Counted from the stretch's first letter, positions 9,500 through 20,012 are shown. The stretch is DNA of 64,000 nt from Roseinatronobacter alkalisoli (GCF_028745735.1 NZ_JAQZSM010000008.1:62001-126000); one strand, 5' to 3'. Translations and numbers: made by a program. Notes: a model not told the origin generated them from the sequence alone.

Positions 9500-10061
9500 A
9501 CCGGAACAGAACACGGCCTTGCTGTTGATCGACTTCCAGAAGGGTTTTTCTGCGCCTGTCTGGGGGGCGCGGAATAACCCTGATGCGGAAGCAAATGCCG
9601 CGCGCTTGCTTGCTGCCTGGCGCGCGGCGGGTGCGGCAGTTGTCCATGTTCGCCATCTGAGCCGTGACGCAGGAAGTCCGCTGACGGGTGCAGGCGCTGA
9701 TTGGATTGAGGGGCTTGGCCCGCAGGACGGTGAGGCGGTGTTCGAAAAGCAGGTCAATTCAGCATTTATCGGGACAGGGCTGCAAGACTGGCTGCGCGTT
9801 CATGATCTGGACGCACTGGTCATTGCAGGGCTGACCACACCACATTGCGTGTCCACCACATGCCGGATGGCCGCCAATCTGGGGTTTCAGGTGACACTGG
9901 CACATGATGCCTGCGCCGCATTTACCAGCAATGCAGATACAAGCTGGCACACCGGACCCCCGACATTCAGCGCCGCGCAAATTCACGACATGGCCATCGC
10001 CCATCTGCATGGTGAATTTCTGGACGCAAAACCCGTCAGCGCGATCCTGTGTGATGGATAA
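9495..10061 (+). CDS. Isochorismatase-fold cysteine hydrolase
   Basis: Cytosolic hydrolase of 188 residues in the isochorismatase/nicotinamidase superfamily; the substrate cannot be read from sequence. The catalytic triad is visible: Asp13 in ALLLIDFQKGF, Lys85 in VFEKQVNSAFIGTGL, and Cys118 in GLTTPHCVSTTCR. That last segment, with its preceding VIAGLTT, is the usual cis-peptide/nucleophile loop. I start at the ATG at 9495; an in-frame TTG at 9486 sits closer to a GGAG (9478-9481) and is also possible. The start lies within a GC-rich intergenic repeat. The 3' end overlaps the recJ start by 8 bases, so the two are probably co-transcribed. Confidence 0.82.
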   Translation: MKPEQNTALLLIDFQKGFSAPVWGARNNPDAEANAARLLAAWRAAGAAVVHVRHLSRDAGSPLTGAGADWIEGLGPQDGEAVFEKQVNSAFIGTGLQDWLRVHDLDALVIAGLTTPHCVSTTCRMAANLGFQVTLAHDACAAFTSNADTSWHTGPPTFSAAQIHDMAIAHLHGEFLDAKPVSAILCDG

Positions 10062-11814
10062 CGCCCCCCCCTTTCTTGGCGTGGCGTCATCTGCCACCGG
10101 GCGGCGCTGGACCGGGCCGGATGCGGCCTGCGACCGGTTGGCCGAAACCATAGCGCAGGCAACCGCACTGCCGCGTGCGGTCTGCGCTGTGCTTGCCCGC
10201 GCCCGGGTTTTACCGGATCAGGCCGAAAGCTATCTTGCGCCCACATTGCGCGACCATTTGCCGGACCCCCGCAGCTTGCTGGACATGGAAAAAGCCGCAG
10301 CGCGCTTTTTGCATGCAGTGACGCAGCGCGAACGTATCGCGATTTTTGCGGATTACGATGTGGATGGCGGCGCGTCTGCGGCGCTGTTGATCTGTTGGTT
10401 GCGCGATATGGGATGCCGCGCCACATTGTATATTCCCGACCGTATTGACGAAGGATACGGACCGAATGACACCGCCATGGCCGAGTTGGCGGACACGCAT
10501 GACCTGATCATCTGTGTTGATTGCGGCACCCTAAGTCATGGCCCGGTCGCGGCGGCAAAAGGCGCGGATGTCATTGTGCTGGACCACCATCTGGGCGGCG
10601 AAACCCTGCCTGACGCGGTGGCGGTTGTGAACCCCAACCGGCAGGATGAAACCACCGATCTGGGCCATCTTTGCGCTGCTGCTGTGGTGTTTCTGATGCT
10701 TGTCGAAAGTAACCGGCAGCTGCGAACAGCCGGTCAGACCGGCCCCGACCTTATGGGGTTGCTGGATCTGGTTGCGCTGGCGACCGTGGCCGATGTTGCG
10801 CCGCTGATCGGTGTCAACCGCGCCTTCGTGCGGCAAGGCCTGCGTGTGATGGCGGAACGCAAGCGCATCGGCCTGCGCGCCCTTGCTGACATTGCCCGGC
10901 TGGACACGTCACCACGGGCCTATCATCTGGGGTTTGTGCTGGGGCCGCGTGTGAATGCAGGCGGGCGGATCGGCGCGGCGGATCTGGGTGCGCGCCTGCT
11001 GGCCACCGATGACCCGCATGAAGCCACGGCCCTTGCCGAGAAGCTGGAAACCCTGAATGCCGAACGACGCGAGATTGAAGCGCAGGTGCGCGCTGCCGCG
11101 CTGAAGCAGGCGGAAACGCGCGGGGTGGACGGGCCATTGGTCTGGGCCGCTGGCGAAGGCTGGCACCCGGGCGTCATAGGCATTGCCGCCGCCCGACTGA
11201 AAGAAGCGACAGACCGCCCCGCCATTGTCATTTCGCTGGACGGCGATCTGGGCAAAGGGTCCGGGCGGTCCGTGCCGGGGGTCGATCTGGGCGCGGCCAT
11301 ACAGCGACTGGCACATGAAGGACTGTTGCTGAAAGGCGGCGGGCACAAGATGGCCGCAGGCCTGACCGTGGCGCGCGCGCAACTGCAGGATGCCATGGAC
11401 CGCTTGGGGGAGCTTCTGGCGCGGCAAGGAGCCGCCGACAGAGAGGTTTCCAGCCTGAAACTGGATGGCCTGCTGATGCCGGGGGCAGTGACCCCCGAAC
11501 TGATTGACCAGCTTGACCGGGCGGGGCCATTCGGCGCCAGCATGCGCGCGCCGCGCTTTGCCTTTGCCGATATGGCGATCCGGTCCACACGGCCGATGGG
11601 CGAATCACATCTGCGGCTGCGTTTCGGTGGCGATCACGGCCCGGCGCTGGACGCTGTTGCCTTCCGCGCATTCGAAACCGGTCTGGGCGCTTTTCTGACT
11701 GCGGCGCAGGGGCGCAGGGTCCATCTGGCAGGACAAATTGAGATCAATAGCTGGGGGGGGCGCCAGACCCCGCAGTTGCGGCTGGATGATGCCGCAGCGC
11801 CTGATGCTGTCTGA
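10054..11814 (+). CDS. recJ: Single-stranded-DNA-specific exonuclease RecJ
   Basis: 5'-3' single-strand DNA exonuclease of the DHH family that acts in RecF-pathway recombination and mismatch repair; 586 residues. DHH motifs are in order: IAIFADYDVDGGASAALL (motif I), a VDCGT segment (motif II) and VLDHHLGGETLP (the DHH motif). A central RVNAGGRIGAADLGARLL segment follows, then the DHHA1-type GKGSGRSVPGVDLGAAI and LKGGGHKMAAGLTV, and a C-terminal OB-like domain. The ATG at 10054 overlaps the end of the preceding hydrolase gene. The frame is open further upstream, but that part is the shadow of the hydrolase gene. Confidence 0.94.
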   Translation: MDNAPPFLGVASSATGRRWTGPDAACDRLAETIAQATALPRAVCAVLARARVLPDQAESYLAPTLRDHLPDPRSLLDMEKAAARFLHAVTQRERIAIFADYDVDGGASAALLICWLRDMGCRATLYIPDRIDEGYGPNDTAMAELADTHDLIICVDCGTLSHGPVAAAKGADVIVLDHHLGGETLPDAVAVVNPNRQDETTDLGHLCAAAVVFLMLVESNRQLRTAGQTGPDLMGLLDLVALATVADVAPLIGVNRAFVRQGLRVMAERKRIGLRALADIARLDTSPRAYHLGFVLGPRVNAGGRIGAADLGARLLATDDPHEATALAEKLETLNAERREIEAQVRAAALKQAETRGVDGPLVWAAGEGWHPGVIGIAAARLKEATDRPAIVISLDGDLGKGSGRSVPGVDLGAAIQRLAHEGLLLKGGGHKMAAGLTVARAQLQDAMDRLGELLARQGAADREVSSLKLDGLLMPGAVTPELIDQLDRAGPFGASMRAPRFAFADMAIRSTRPMGESHLRLRFGGDHGPALDAVAFRAFETGLGAFLTAAQGRRVHLAGQIEINSWGGRQTPQLRLDDAAAPDAV

Positions 11815-11859
11815 ATGAAAAAACTGCCCATTTCATGTGGCATTCTGCAAGAAAACCAC

Positions 11860-11888
11860 TTGCGCTGGTCGCGCGCTTTGCCTAAACA
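11860..11888 (+). promoter_or_regulatory. Putative sigma-70-type promoter of tRNA-Glu
   Basis: TTGCGC (11860-11865) and TAAACA (11883-11888) are separated by exactly 17 bases. The -10 element lies 18 bases before the mature tRNA 5' end, which is a plausible distance for a stable-RNA promoter. This is read by eye only. Confidence 0.45.
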
Positions 11889-11906
11889 GCGCCTCACCGC
11901 CAGCGT

Positions 11907-11981
11907 GGCCCGTTCGTCTATCGGTTAGGACGCCAGGTTTTCAACCTGGAAAGAGGGGTTCGATTCCCCTACGGGCTGCCA
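11907..11981 (+). tRNA. tRNA-Glu (anticodon TTC), CCA encoded
   Basis: The cloverleaf can be folded by hand. The acceptor GGCCCGT pairs with ACGGGCT (one G.U at the top). The D arm begins TCGTCTATCGGTTAGGACG. The anticodon stem CCAGG/CCTGG encloses loop TTTTCAA with anticodon TTC, and the T arm GGGGT-TCGATTC-CCCT is standard. Discriminator G and an encoded CCA follow, then a run of six T that may end transcription. No integrase or att-type duplication of the 3' end is visible downstream. Confidence 0.97.
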
Positions 11982-12180
11982 TTTTTTCCTTCAAGTAGTT
12001 AATCTTCAGGGGAATTCCCTCATCATTGCCCGGCACCTCTGACAAGCCGGACGATTTGAGAACGTTTGCCAAGCCGCTGTCTTCCGGCTTCGTGCGATCT
12101 GTCTTTGGTGTGTAAGCGCGGGCAACAGGGGGTTCTGATATCTGGCTGGCCAAGCATTTGTTTTTAACACATAAAGGCGC

Positions 12181-13083
12181 ATGGAGCCATGGATCGCCCT
12201 TTCGATTGCCGCAGCAGCGTTTCAGACGTTGCGTTTCATGTTGCAAAAGCAGCTCAGCATGGGGCCGCTCAGCGCCTGGGGCGCGACACTGGCGCGGTTC
12301 GTCTATTCTGTGCCTTTCATCGTGGCACTGGCGCTTGGATATCTGCTTGCCAGCGGGCAGGCATGGCCTGCGGTGACAGCAGAATTCTGGGTCTATGCGA
12401 CCATCGGCGGGTTGGCGCAGATTCTTGCGACATGGTGCGTTGTGGCGCTGTTTGCCGAACGCAATTTCGCAGTCGGGATCACCTTCAAGAAAACCGAAGT
12501 CGTGCAGACCGCGCTTGTCGGGTTTGTGATCCTTGGTGACAGGATAACCTGGCCCGCGATGGGCGCGGTCCTTCTTGGGTTGGTCGGCGTGCTGATCCTG
12601 TCGCAAATGCCAGATATTGGCGGGCGCTGGTGGGCGCGTCTGTGCAATCGCGCGGCTGCGCTGGGGCTGATCTCGGGGGCGTGCTTTGCGGTTTCGGCCG
12701 TAGGCTACCGCGCTGCTACGCTTGAGATTGCGAGCACCGATCCCTTGTTGCGGGCGGGACTGTCGCTGGCGATCGTGACCGTGTTGCAGGCCGCGGCGCT
12801 GTCGCTATGGCTGGCATGGCGCGAACCCGGTCAGGTGGGGCGGGTGATGGCAGCACATCGCACTGCTGTCTGGATCGGAGTGACCGGAATGGCGGGCAGC
12901 CTGTGCTGGTTTACGGCCTTCACCCTGCAAAACGCCGCCATGGTCTTTGCCGTTGGGCAGGTCGAGGTGATTTTCTCGTTGCTGGCGGCAGTGTTGTTCT
13001 TTGGCGAGCGGATCAGCGCGCGCGAAGGTGTTGCGATCACGCTGATTACCCTGTCGGTGGTTGGGGTCGTGCTGCTGCGATAA
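12181..13083 (+). CDS. EamA/DMT-family membrane transporter
   Basis: Integral inner-membrane protein of 300 residues made of two EamA repeats, giving about ten hydrophobic segments with little between them. The second repeat ends in the characteristic FAVGQVEVIFSLLAAVLFFGERISAREGVAITLITLSVVGVVLL. Members export or import small metabolites such as amino acids or nucleotide sugars; nothing here fixes the substrate. The gene starts at the ATG at 12181 with only a weak AAAGGC upstream. It lies alone between tRNA-Glu and the oppositely oriented phosphate-cotransporter region, and the 200 bases between the tRNA and this start hold no other gene that I can see. Confidence 0.85.
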   Translation: MEPWIALSIAAAAFQTLRFMLQKQLSMGPLSAWGATLARFVYSVPFIVALALGYLLASGQAWPAVTAEFWVYATIGGLAQILATWCVVALFAERNFAVGITFKKTEVVQTALVGFVILGDRITWPAMGAVLLGLVGVLILSQMPDIGGRWWARLCNRAAALGLISGACFAVSAVGYRAATLEIASTDPLLRAGLSLAIVTVLQAAALSLWLAWREPGQVGRVMAAHRTAVWIGVTGMAGSLCWFTAFTLQNAAMVFAVGQVEVIFSLLAAVLFFGERISAREGVAITLITLSVVGVVLLR

Positions 13084-13257
13084 CCACTACCCGCATTGAT
13101 GCAGCCGCGATCAACACGAAAAGACCATGCAGCGCAAACCACAATTGCGCAACATGATCTGACCTGTCGTCAACGCAGGTTCGGGAAGCAAAAAAAATGG
13201 GAACCGGTTTTCTGAGACCTGCGCTAGCGGCCGGTGTTTTCCGACCTTCACGGAAGA
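13084..13257. other. Intergenic stretch with no recognised gene
   Basis: This is the convergent gap between the EamA transporter (+) and the disrupted small gene (-). I see no convincing ORF, RNA gene or repeat in it. The short arginine-rich open frame running on the plus strand from 13197 has shadow-like composition. Confidence 0.5.
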
Positions 13258-13534
13258 CTATTCGGCTGTGGCAGGTGCAGCGAACGGGGCATCAATGTCA
13301 ACGAAGCTGCCCATCTTCGCGGCGACGCTATCGACATAGAATGCGGACTGGATTTCTTGCAGCCCCTTTTCCATCCGTTCGGCTTCTTCGGGGGCATTGG
13401 CCATCATCGCGGTTACCGAAATGTCGCGGTGCCGTTCTTCGCTGATACCCGACAGGAAGCAGGGCGCGGAACCAACCGCCACAGCGGCAGGCCCCAAACA
13501 GGATGTTTCAGCACCAGTTTGCTGTAGGTTTCAT
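13258..13534 (-). pseudogene. Frame-disrupted gene for a small membrane protein (two apparent single-base losses)
   Basis: Reading the minus strand from ATG 13534 gives MK then a shift. Restoring one base after the AAA codon gives MKTYSKLVLKHPVWGLP. Restoring one more base near 13487 joins this to an open frame that runs to TAG 13258 (...FLSGISEERHRDISVTAMMANAPEEAERM..., ending DIDAPFAAPATAE). The rebuilt product would be about 92 residues: a short basic N-terminus, one hydrophobic segment, then an acidic helical tail. Codon choice in the long frame is typical of real genes here, and AGAGG lies upstream of ATG 13534 across the stop of the Na/Pi cotransporter gene. I do not recognise the family. 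If the losses are real this is a pseudogene; if they are sequencing errors at short runs it is intact. The intact C-terminal frame alone (13258-13497) is also possible with a TTG start. Confidence 0.45.
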
Positions 13535-13539
13535 GATAT

Positions 13540-15342
13540 TCACGCCTCTGTCTCAAGGGGGTCCGGGCGGGGGTCGAGGCCGGCCGGGTCGCTGTCATTG
13601 TCACGCAAACAGGCCAGCGCCGCGTCCTGCAGCGCCAGAAGCAGTGTTTCGGTATAATGCGTGTCATTCAGAAAAGAGGTGGCGTCGGCGGCCGAAATCT
13701 GCCGGGCCTGCAGCAGCCTTTCGGCACGCCGGGACTGAATTGCATATGTCCGGGCCGGAAGGGCACGTTCTTCAAGCAAGGTCAGGGCGTTTTGCTGGAT
13801 CGCGGGCTGGCTTTCCAGTTGCGCAATCGCCACCATCAATTCGCCGATCTGCGTGCGCAGCCCGTCATAAAGTGCGGTGATCGCGCCCATATCGTCCTGT
13901 GTGAAACGCTGAATATTCGGGCGCATATGCTTGGCGGCCTTGACCGCGCGCACGAGTGCGTTCGCGCCGTCGCGCAACTCCTGCAAGCGGGTCAGGGCCG
14001 GTTCGGGCAAGGGCAGCGCGGCTTTGCTGGTGGCAAACGCCAGTATCTCGGCATGCAGGGATTTGACCTTGTCCTGATAGCGGCGGTCGAAATCCACGCG
14101 GATCGATTCGCGGCTGCGGGAAATGGTTGTCGCCACGTCTTTTGATGCGCGCAGGTCATCCAGTCGCATGTTCAGCCCCGCACAGATCAGCCCGACAGTG
14201 TTCTGGTACATATGCCAAAGTTCTTTGTGCAATGCGGTCAGGATCGGGGCGGGGAAATCACCCAGTTCTGCCCCGATGTAGCGTGGTCGGCTGATACCAA
14301 GCGGGGGTGCGGCAATGCGGCGTTCGATAAGCGTTATCAGGCGTGGAATCAGCGGAATCATCAGCGCAATACCCAGCAGGTTGAACAAGGTATGAAACAC
14401 CGCGAGGCGCAGTGCAAAATCACTTTCGCCAATGCCCAGAATGTCGCTTATGCCATCAACCACCAGCCGCAAGGGCACAATCAGCGCCAGCGCGACAAGA
14501 GCGGTCATGGTGTTGAAGATCAGATGCGCCAGTGCCAGCCGCTTGCCCTGATAATTGGCTGACCCTGCGCCGATCAATGCAGTTGCCGTAGTGCCGATAT
14601 TTGCCCCGATGGCCACGGCCAGCGCGTTGTCATAGCCGATCTGCCCGGTGGCCAGCGCAGTGATGACCAGCAGCATGGTTGCATGGCTGGACTGCATGAC
14701 AACCGTGGCCAGCGCCCCAATGCCGGTATAGACCAGCAGCCCGACAACCCCGTCAAGCGCCAGCTGTGTCAGGTCAAAACCGGCGCTGAACGTGTCGAAC
14801 CCGTCCTTGATGAAGGCAATGCCCAGAAACAGCAATCCGATACCGGTCAGCACCTGCCCCGCACCGCGACTATGGCTGCCGCGCTGGAACATCAGCACTA
14901 TGCCCAGCGTCAGTAAAGGCAAGGCATAGGCACCAATATCGACCTTGACCCCCACACCCGCAATCAGCCAGGCCCCTGTTGTCGTGCCCAGATTGGCCCC
15001 GAAAATGATGCCGATTCCCGCCTGCAACGTAATCAACCCCGCGCTGAGGAAGGAAATCGAAATTACGGAAATCAGCGAACTGGACTGCGTGATGGCACTT
15101 GCCGCAAGGCCAAACCCCATCGCGCGGGGCAAGGTGCTGGTCGTGCGCGCCAGAATACGTTCCAGCACACCGCCGCCCAGTGCCTTGAACCCGTCTTCCA
15201 GCATCATCATGCCCAGCAGAAACACCGCCACACCGGCCGCGATGCGCTGGAAATCGGTGCTCAGGGCAAAGGCCAGCGCCAACAGCCCCAGAATCAGGGC
15301 AAGGCGCAGGAGGGTGGCGTAACGCTGGACAATGACTGTCAT
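13540..15342 (-). CDS. Na/Pi cotransporter family protein (NptA-like) with PhoU-like C-terminus
   Basis: Inner-membrane sodium-dependent phosphate transporter of 600 residues. The N-terminal 350 residues hold two Na/Pi-cotransporter repeats. Each has the signature Gln-Ser-Ser: AITQSSSLISVISISFLSAGLI and VVMQSSHATMLLVITALATGQ, with the nearby GANLGTTTGAWL and GANIGTTATALIG motifs. After about residue 380 a soluble helical region resembles PhoU, and it probably regulates transport. I start at ATG 15342 (MTVIVQRYATLLRLALILG). The open frame extends far upstream into uvrB territory but loses family character. It diverges from uvrB across 120 bases, which must carry both promoters. The disrupted small gene begins just past its stop. 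Confidence 0.88.
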   Translation of the reverse strand: MTVIVQRYATLLRLALILGLLALAFALSTDFQRIAAGVAVFLLGMMMLEDGFKALGGGVLERILARTTSTLPRAMGFGLAASAITQSSSLISVISISFLSAGLITLQAGIGIIFGANLGTTTGAWLIAGVGVKVDIGAYALPLLTLGIVLMFQRGSHSRGAGQVLTGIGLLFLGIAFIKDGFDTFSAGFDLTQLALDGVVGLLVYTGIGALATVVMQSSHATMLLVITALATGQIGYDNALAVAIGANIGTTATALIGAGSANYQGKRLALAHLIFNTMTALVALALIVPLRLVVDGISDILGIGESDFALRLAVFHTLFNLLGIALMIPLIPRLITLIERRIAAPPLGISRPRYIGAELGDFPAPILTALHKELWHMYQNTVGLICAGLNMRLDDLRASKDVATTISRSRESIRVDFDRRYQDKVKSLHAEILAFATSKAALPLPEPALTRLQELRDGANALVRAVKAAKHMRPNIQRFTQDDMGAITALYDGLRTQIGELMVAIAQLESQPAIQQNALTLLEERALPARTYAIQSRRAERLLQARQISAADATSFLNDTHYTETLLLALQDAALACLRDNDSDPAGLDPRPDPLETEA

Positions 15343-15462
15343 CTTGGCGCGAATTATAGCAGTCCCGCGCACGGGGTCTATCAGCGATAGAGATGGCGAA
15401 TGCGACTTGAATGCCGGGGCCAAAAGACCAAGTATGGCGAAGACAGGAAAACACATGGTCCC

Positions 15463-17640
<2,178 letters not shown>

Positions 17641-17715
17641 TGTTTTGCTCCCGCAGCCTGCCTTGCTGATCCTGCGGGCGGCTTGGGTGGCTGCCGCCCC
17701 CCAAACCCCCTGCCG

Positions 17716-17775
17716 CAAGGAGGGGCACGCCCCCCCTTGCGAAACCCCCGGTGGATATTTTTGCCAGAATGAAGG
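17716..17775. repeat. GC-rich intergenic element (copy 2), after uvrB
   Basis: CAAGG-A-GGGG-CACG-CCCC-C-CCTTG (17716-17739) can form a strong hairpin. It is followed by CCCCCGGTGGATATTTTTGCC and AGAATGAAGG, which matches the layout of the element after glpX (9456-9499). Another GC-rich inverted pair (GGGCGGC/GCCGCCC) lies just upstream. It probably ends or attenuates uvrB transcription. The open frame that follows its ATG is not a convincing gene. Confidence 0.45.
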
Positions 17776-17841
17776 GGTGGGACAGCGCCGCGATGGCGGG
17801 GCTTGTCGGCTGGCGCAAACTGAATTAGGTAATGTGCAACA

Positions 17842-17928
17842 ACCGTTGGGGTGCCCTGTTTTCAGGGCTGAGAGGCTTCGCGCCAACCCATCGAACCTGA
17901 CCCGGATCATACCGGCGTAGGGAACGGT
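17842..17928 (+). promoter_or_regulatory. TPP riboswitch (THI element) aptamer
   Basis: The conserved TPP aptamer segments are all present in order. P1 is ACCGTT (17842-17847) pairing with AACGGT (17923-17928). GGGGTGCC is followed by a P3 arm and GGCTGAGA, then ACCC and AACCTGACCCGGATCATACCGGCGTAGGGAA, split here as CCTGACCCGGATCATACCGG and CGTAGGGA. It binds thiamin pyrophosphate in the leader RNA and lowers expression of the downstream operon. It sits 60-70 bases before thiD with no intervening gene, and a hairpin downstream can hide the thiD ribosome-binding site. Confidence 0.96.
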
Positions 17929-17961
17929 GCGCATATGGGTCGCGACAGGCCCGCATTCCGT

Positions 17962-17993
17962 CCTCTGACGTTGGTATCTGCAACGCATGGAGG
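17962..17993 (+). promoter_or_regulatory. Shine-Dalgarno-sequestering hairpin (riboswitch expression platform)
   Basis: CCTC (17962-17965) can pair with GAGG (17990-17993). The inner stem is CGTTG (17969-17973) with CAACG (17981-17985) and a 7-base loop. The 3' arm contains GGAGG (17989-17993), which lies 5 bases before an in-frame TTG at 17999. Such a hairpin would block translation initiation when ligand stabilises the aptamer, the mode usual for Gram-negative TPP riboswitches. There is no T-run here, so control of termination is less likely. Confidence 0.6.
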
Positions 17994-18802
17994 CGCGCTT
18001 GATTCCCATAGCCCTGACCATTGCAGGTTCTGATTCCGGGGGCGGTGCCGGTATTCAGGCGGATCTGAAGGCGTTTTCCGCGCTGGGTGTGTATGGCGCA
18101 TCGGTCATCACGGCGCTGACGGCACAGAATACCCGCGCCGTGACCATGGTTGAACCCGCAAGCTGCGCGATGATAGCCGCGCAGATGCAGGCGGTGTTTG
18201 ATGATCTGGAAATTCGCGCGGTCAAACTGGGCATGTTGGGGGACGCGCAGGCCATCGCGACAGTGGCGGCGGGGCTGCGCGGGCGGGATGTGCCGGTTGT
18301 GCTGGATCCGGTGATGGTGGCGAAATCCGGGGACAGGTTGTTGCCGACAGACGCGTTGACGGCGCTGCGCACCGAGCTGTTGCCGCTTGCAACAGTGCTG
18401 ACGCCAAATCTGCCTGAAGCAGCGGATTTGCTGGATACCGCCCCTGCGTGCGACGAAGACCGGATACTGGAACAAGGGCAGGCATTGTGTGAACTTGGCG
18501 CGCAGGCGGTGCTGATGAAGGGCGGGCACGGGCGCGGGCCGGAATGTGTGGACCTGCTGATCCGTGCGAATGGCGTCACCCGTCTGAGTGCGCCGCGCCG
18601 CGCGACGCAGAACACCCATGGCACTGGTTGCACATTGTCGGCGGCGATTGCGGCGGGGCTGGCGCAGGGCATGGACCTGACGCAGGCGGTGACGCGTGCG
18701 CATGCCTATCTGCAAGGCGCGATTGCGCATGCGGACGGGTTGGGCGTCGGTTCTGGCCATGGACCGGTGCATCATTTTCACGGGATCTGGCCCAATGGCT
18801 GA
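17987..18802 (+). CDS. thiD: Hydroxymethylpyrimidine/phosphomethylpyrimidine kinase
   Basis: Phosphorylates 4-amino-5-hydroxymethyl-2-methylpyrimidine (HMP) and its monophosphate, the pyrimidine precursor of thiamin; ribokinase fold. Visible motifs are IALTIAGSDSGGGAGIQADLKAFSALG at the N-terminus (substrate loop), VVLDPVMVAKSGDRLL, LTPNLPEAADLL and the C-terminal anion hole NTHGTGCTLSAAIAAGLA. The longest frame starts at ATG 17987 (271 residues). The GGAGG at 17989-17993 lies 5 bases before TTG 17999, and starting there gives LIPIALTIAG, the usual N-terminus, so TTG may be the true start (267 residues). First gene of the TPP-riboswitch operon; its end overlaps thiO by 8 bases. Confidence 0.94.
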   Translation: MEARLIPIALTIAGSDSGGGAGIQADLKAFSALGVYGASVITALTAQNTRAVTMVEPASCAMIAAQMQAVFDDLEIRAVKLGMLGDAQAIATVAAGLRGRDVPVVLDPVMVAKSGDRLLPTDALTALRTELLPLATVLTPNLPEAADLLDTAPACDEDRILEQGQALCELGAQAVLMKGGHGRGPECVDLLIRANGVTRLSAPRRATQNTHGTGCTLSAAIAAGLAQGMDLTQAVTRAHAYLQGAIAHADGLGVGSGHGPVHHFHGIWPNG

Positions 18803-19763
18803 TGTCACCATCATCGGGGCGGGTGTGGCCGGGCTTTGGGCAGCCTGGATGCTGAGCAAGGCCGGGCTGACCCCGCGTCTGATTGACCGCAATGGTGCGC
18901 CTGGCGCGCATGGGTGTTCCTGGTGGGCGGGCGGTATGCTTGCACCCTATTGTGAGGGGGCCGTGGCCGAGCCGGTGATCGTCGGACATGGTCAGAACGC
19001 AGCCCGTGCCTGGGCAGAGGTCACGCAGGTTTCGCGGCGTGGCTCGCTTGTTGTGGCGCTGGATCGCGATACAAAGGAACTTGCCCGTTTCGGACGCCGT
19101 ACCACCGGGCACGCGATGATTACCGACGGGCTACGCCAGCTGGAACCCGATCTGCATGGCCCCGGGCAGGCGCTGTTTTTCGCGGATGAGGCGCATCTCG
19201 ACCCTCGTGCGGCGCTGTCTGATCTGGTTGCCGCGCTGGCCGCGCGCGGCATTGATGTCGAAACCGGCGAGGCCACGCCCGAGGAAATTGACGGACCGGT
19301 GATCGATGCGCGCGGCATGGCCGCCGATCTGCCCGGCCTGCGTGCTGTGCGCGGTGAAATGGTTGTGCTGAAGGCGGGTGACATTTCGCTGACACGTCCG
19401 GTACGCCTGCTGCATCCGCGCCACCCGCTTTACATCGTGCCGCGGGGGGACGGTGTTTACATGCTTGGCGCGACACAGATCGAAAGCGCGGATCGTCGGG
19501 GTATTTCGGCCCGGTCGCTGCTGGAATTGCTGTCTGCCGCCTATGCGCTTGATGCGCGCTTCGCCGAGGCTGAAGTGCTGGAAACCGGCGCGGATTTGCG
19601 CCCCGCCTTTGCCGATAATGTGCCGCGTGTGGTGCGGCGGGGGCGCGTGCTGCATCTGAACGGGCTGTTCCGGCATGGCTATCTGATGGCACCGGCACTT
19701 GCGAAGCAGGCTGCGGATTTCCTGACGATGGGTATCAAAGGGGATTTGTTCCATGAAGATTGA
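18795..19763 (+). CDS. thiO: Glycine oxidase ThiO (FAD-dependent)
   Basis: Oxidises glycine to the imine (dehydroglycine) needed for thiazole ring formation by ThiG; 322 residues, D-amino-acid-oxidase fold. The N-terminal FAD-binding Rossmann motif is VTIIGAGVAGLWAAWMLSKAG. The segment HGCSWWAGGMLAPYCEG is characteristic of ThiO, and the C-terminal LRPAFADNVPRVVRRGRVLHLNGLFRHGYLMAPALA returns to the FAD. The start at 18795 overlaps thiD. The position directly before thiS and thiG supports this role over other DAO-family enzymes. Confidence 0.92.
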   Translation: MADVTIIGAGVAGLWAAWMLSKAGLTPRLIDRNGAPGAHGCSWWAGGMLAPYCEGAVAEPVIVGHGQNAARAWAEVTQVSRRGSLVVALDRDTKELARFGRRTTGHAMITDGLRQLEPDLHGPGQALFFADEAHLDPRAALSDLVAALAARGIDVETGEATPEEIDGPVIDARGMAADLPGLRAVRGEMVVLKAGDISLTRPVRLLHPRHPLYIVPRGDGVYMLGATQIESADRRGISARSLLELLSAAYALDARFAEAEVLETGADLRPAFADNVPRVVRRGRVLHLNGLFRHGYLMAPALAKQAADFLTMGIKGDLFHED

Positions 19764-19950
19764 TGTGAACGGCGAAGCGCAGGAGGTGGTGGGCCCGACT
19801 GTAGATGACGCATTGACGGAGCTGGGTTGGGGGAGCGCGCGGGTGGCAACAGCGCTGAACGGGGAATTCCTGCCGAAATCCGCCCGGGCAACCACGCAGT
19901 TGAATGTCGGTGACCGGCTGGAAGTGTTGGCGCCGATGCAGGGGGGATAG
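19753..19950 (+). CDS. thiS: Sulfur carrier protein ThiS
   Basis: Small ubiquitin-like sulfur carrier of 65 residues. Its C-terminal Gly-Gly (ending EVLAPMQGG) is adenylated by ThiF and converted to a thiocarboxylate that donates sulfur to the thiazole ring. The fold signature is typical: an N-terminal MKIDVNGE strand, a middle VATALNGEFLPKS and a late LNVGDRLEVL. It overlaps the end of thiO by 11 bases and is followed by thiG. Confidence 0.93.
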   Translation: MKIDVNGEAQEVVGPTVDDALTELGWGSARVATALNGEFLPKSARATTQLNVGDRLEVLAPMQGG

Positions 19951-20012
19951 GCCGGTGATGCAGATGCGCCCCATTGACCGACAGGTGCCTGCGCGCCGCA
20001 ACAAGGAGTGCC

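Noticed and set aside
11907-12180. tRNA-Glu as an integration site for a mobile island
   Set aside because: No integrase, no repeat of the tRNA 3' end and no phage or plasmid genes follow; the next genes are ordinary chromosomal ones.
11941-12606. Long minus-strand open frame ending in RGIEPLFPG across tRNA-Glu
   Set aside because: The final residues are the well-known false translation of a tRNA 3' half, and the rest is antisense to the EamA gene with non-gene-like composition.
13197-13527. Plus-strand small ORFs in the EamA/cotransporter gap
   Set aside because: Their Arg-rich or Phe/Gly-rich composition mirrors the minus-strand coding frame, which has the better codon pattern.
17756-17920. 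Plus-strand ORF starting in the GC-rich element after uvrB
   Set aside because: It runs into the TPP riboswitch and has no protein-like features.
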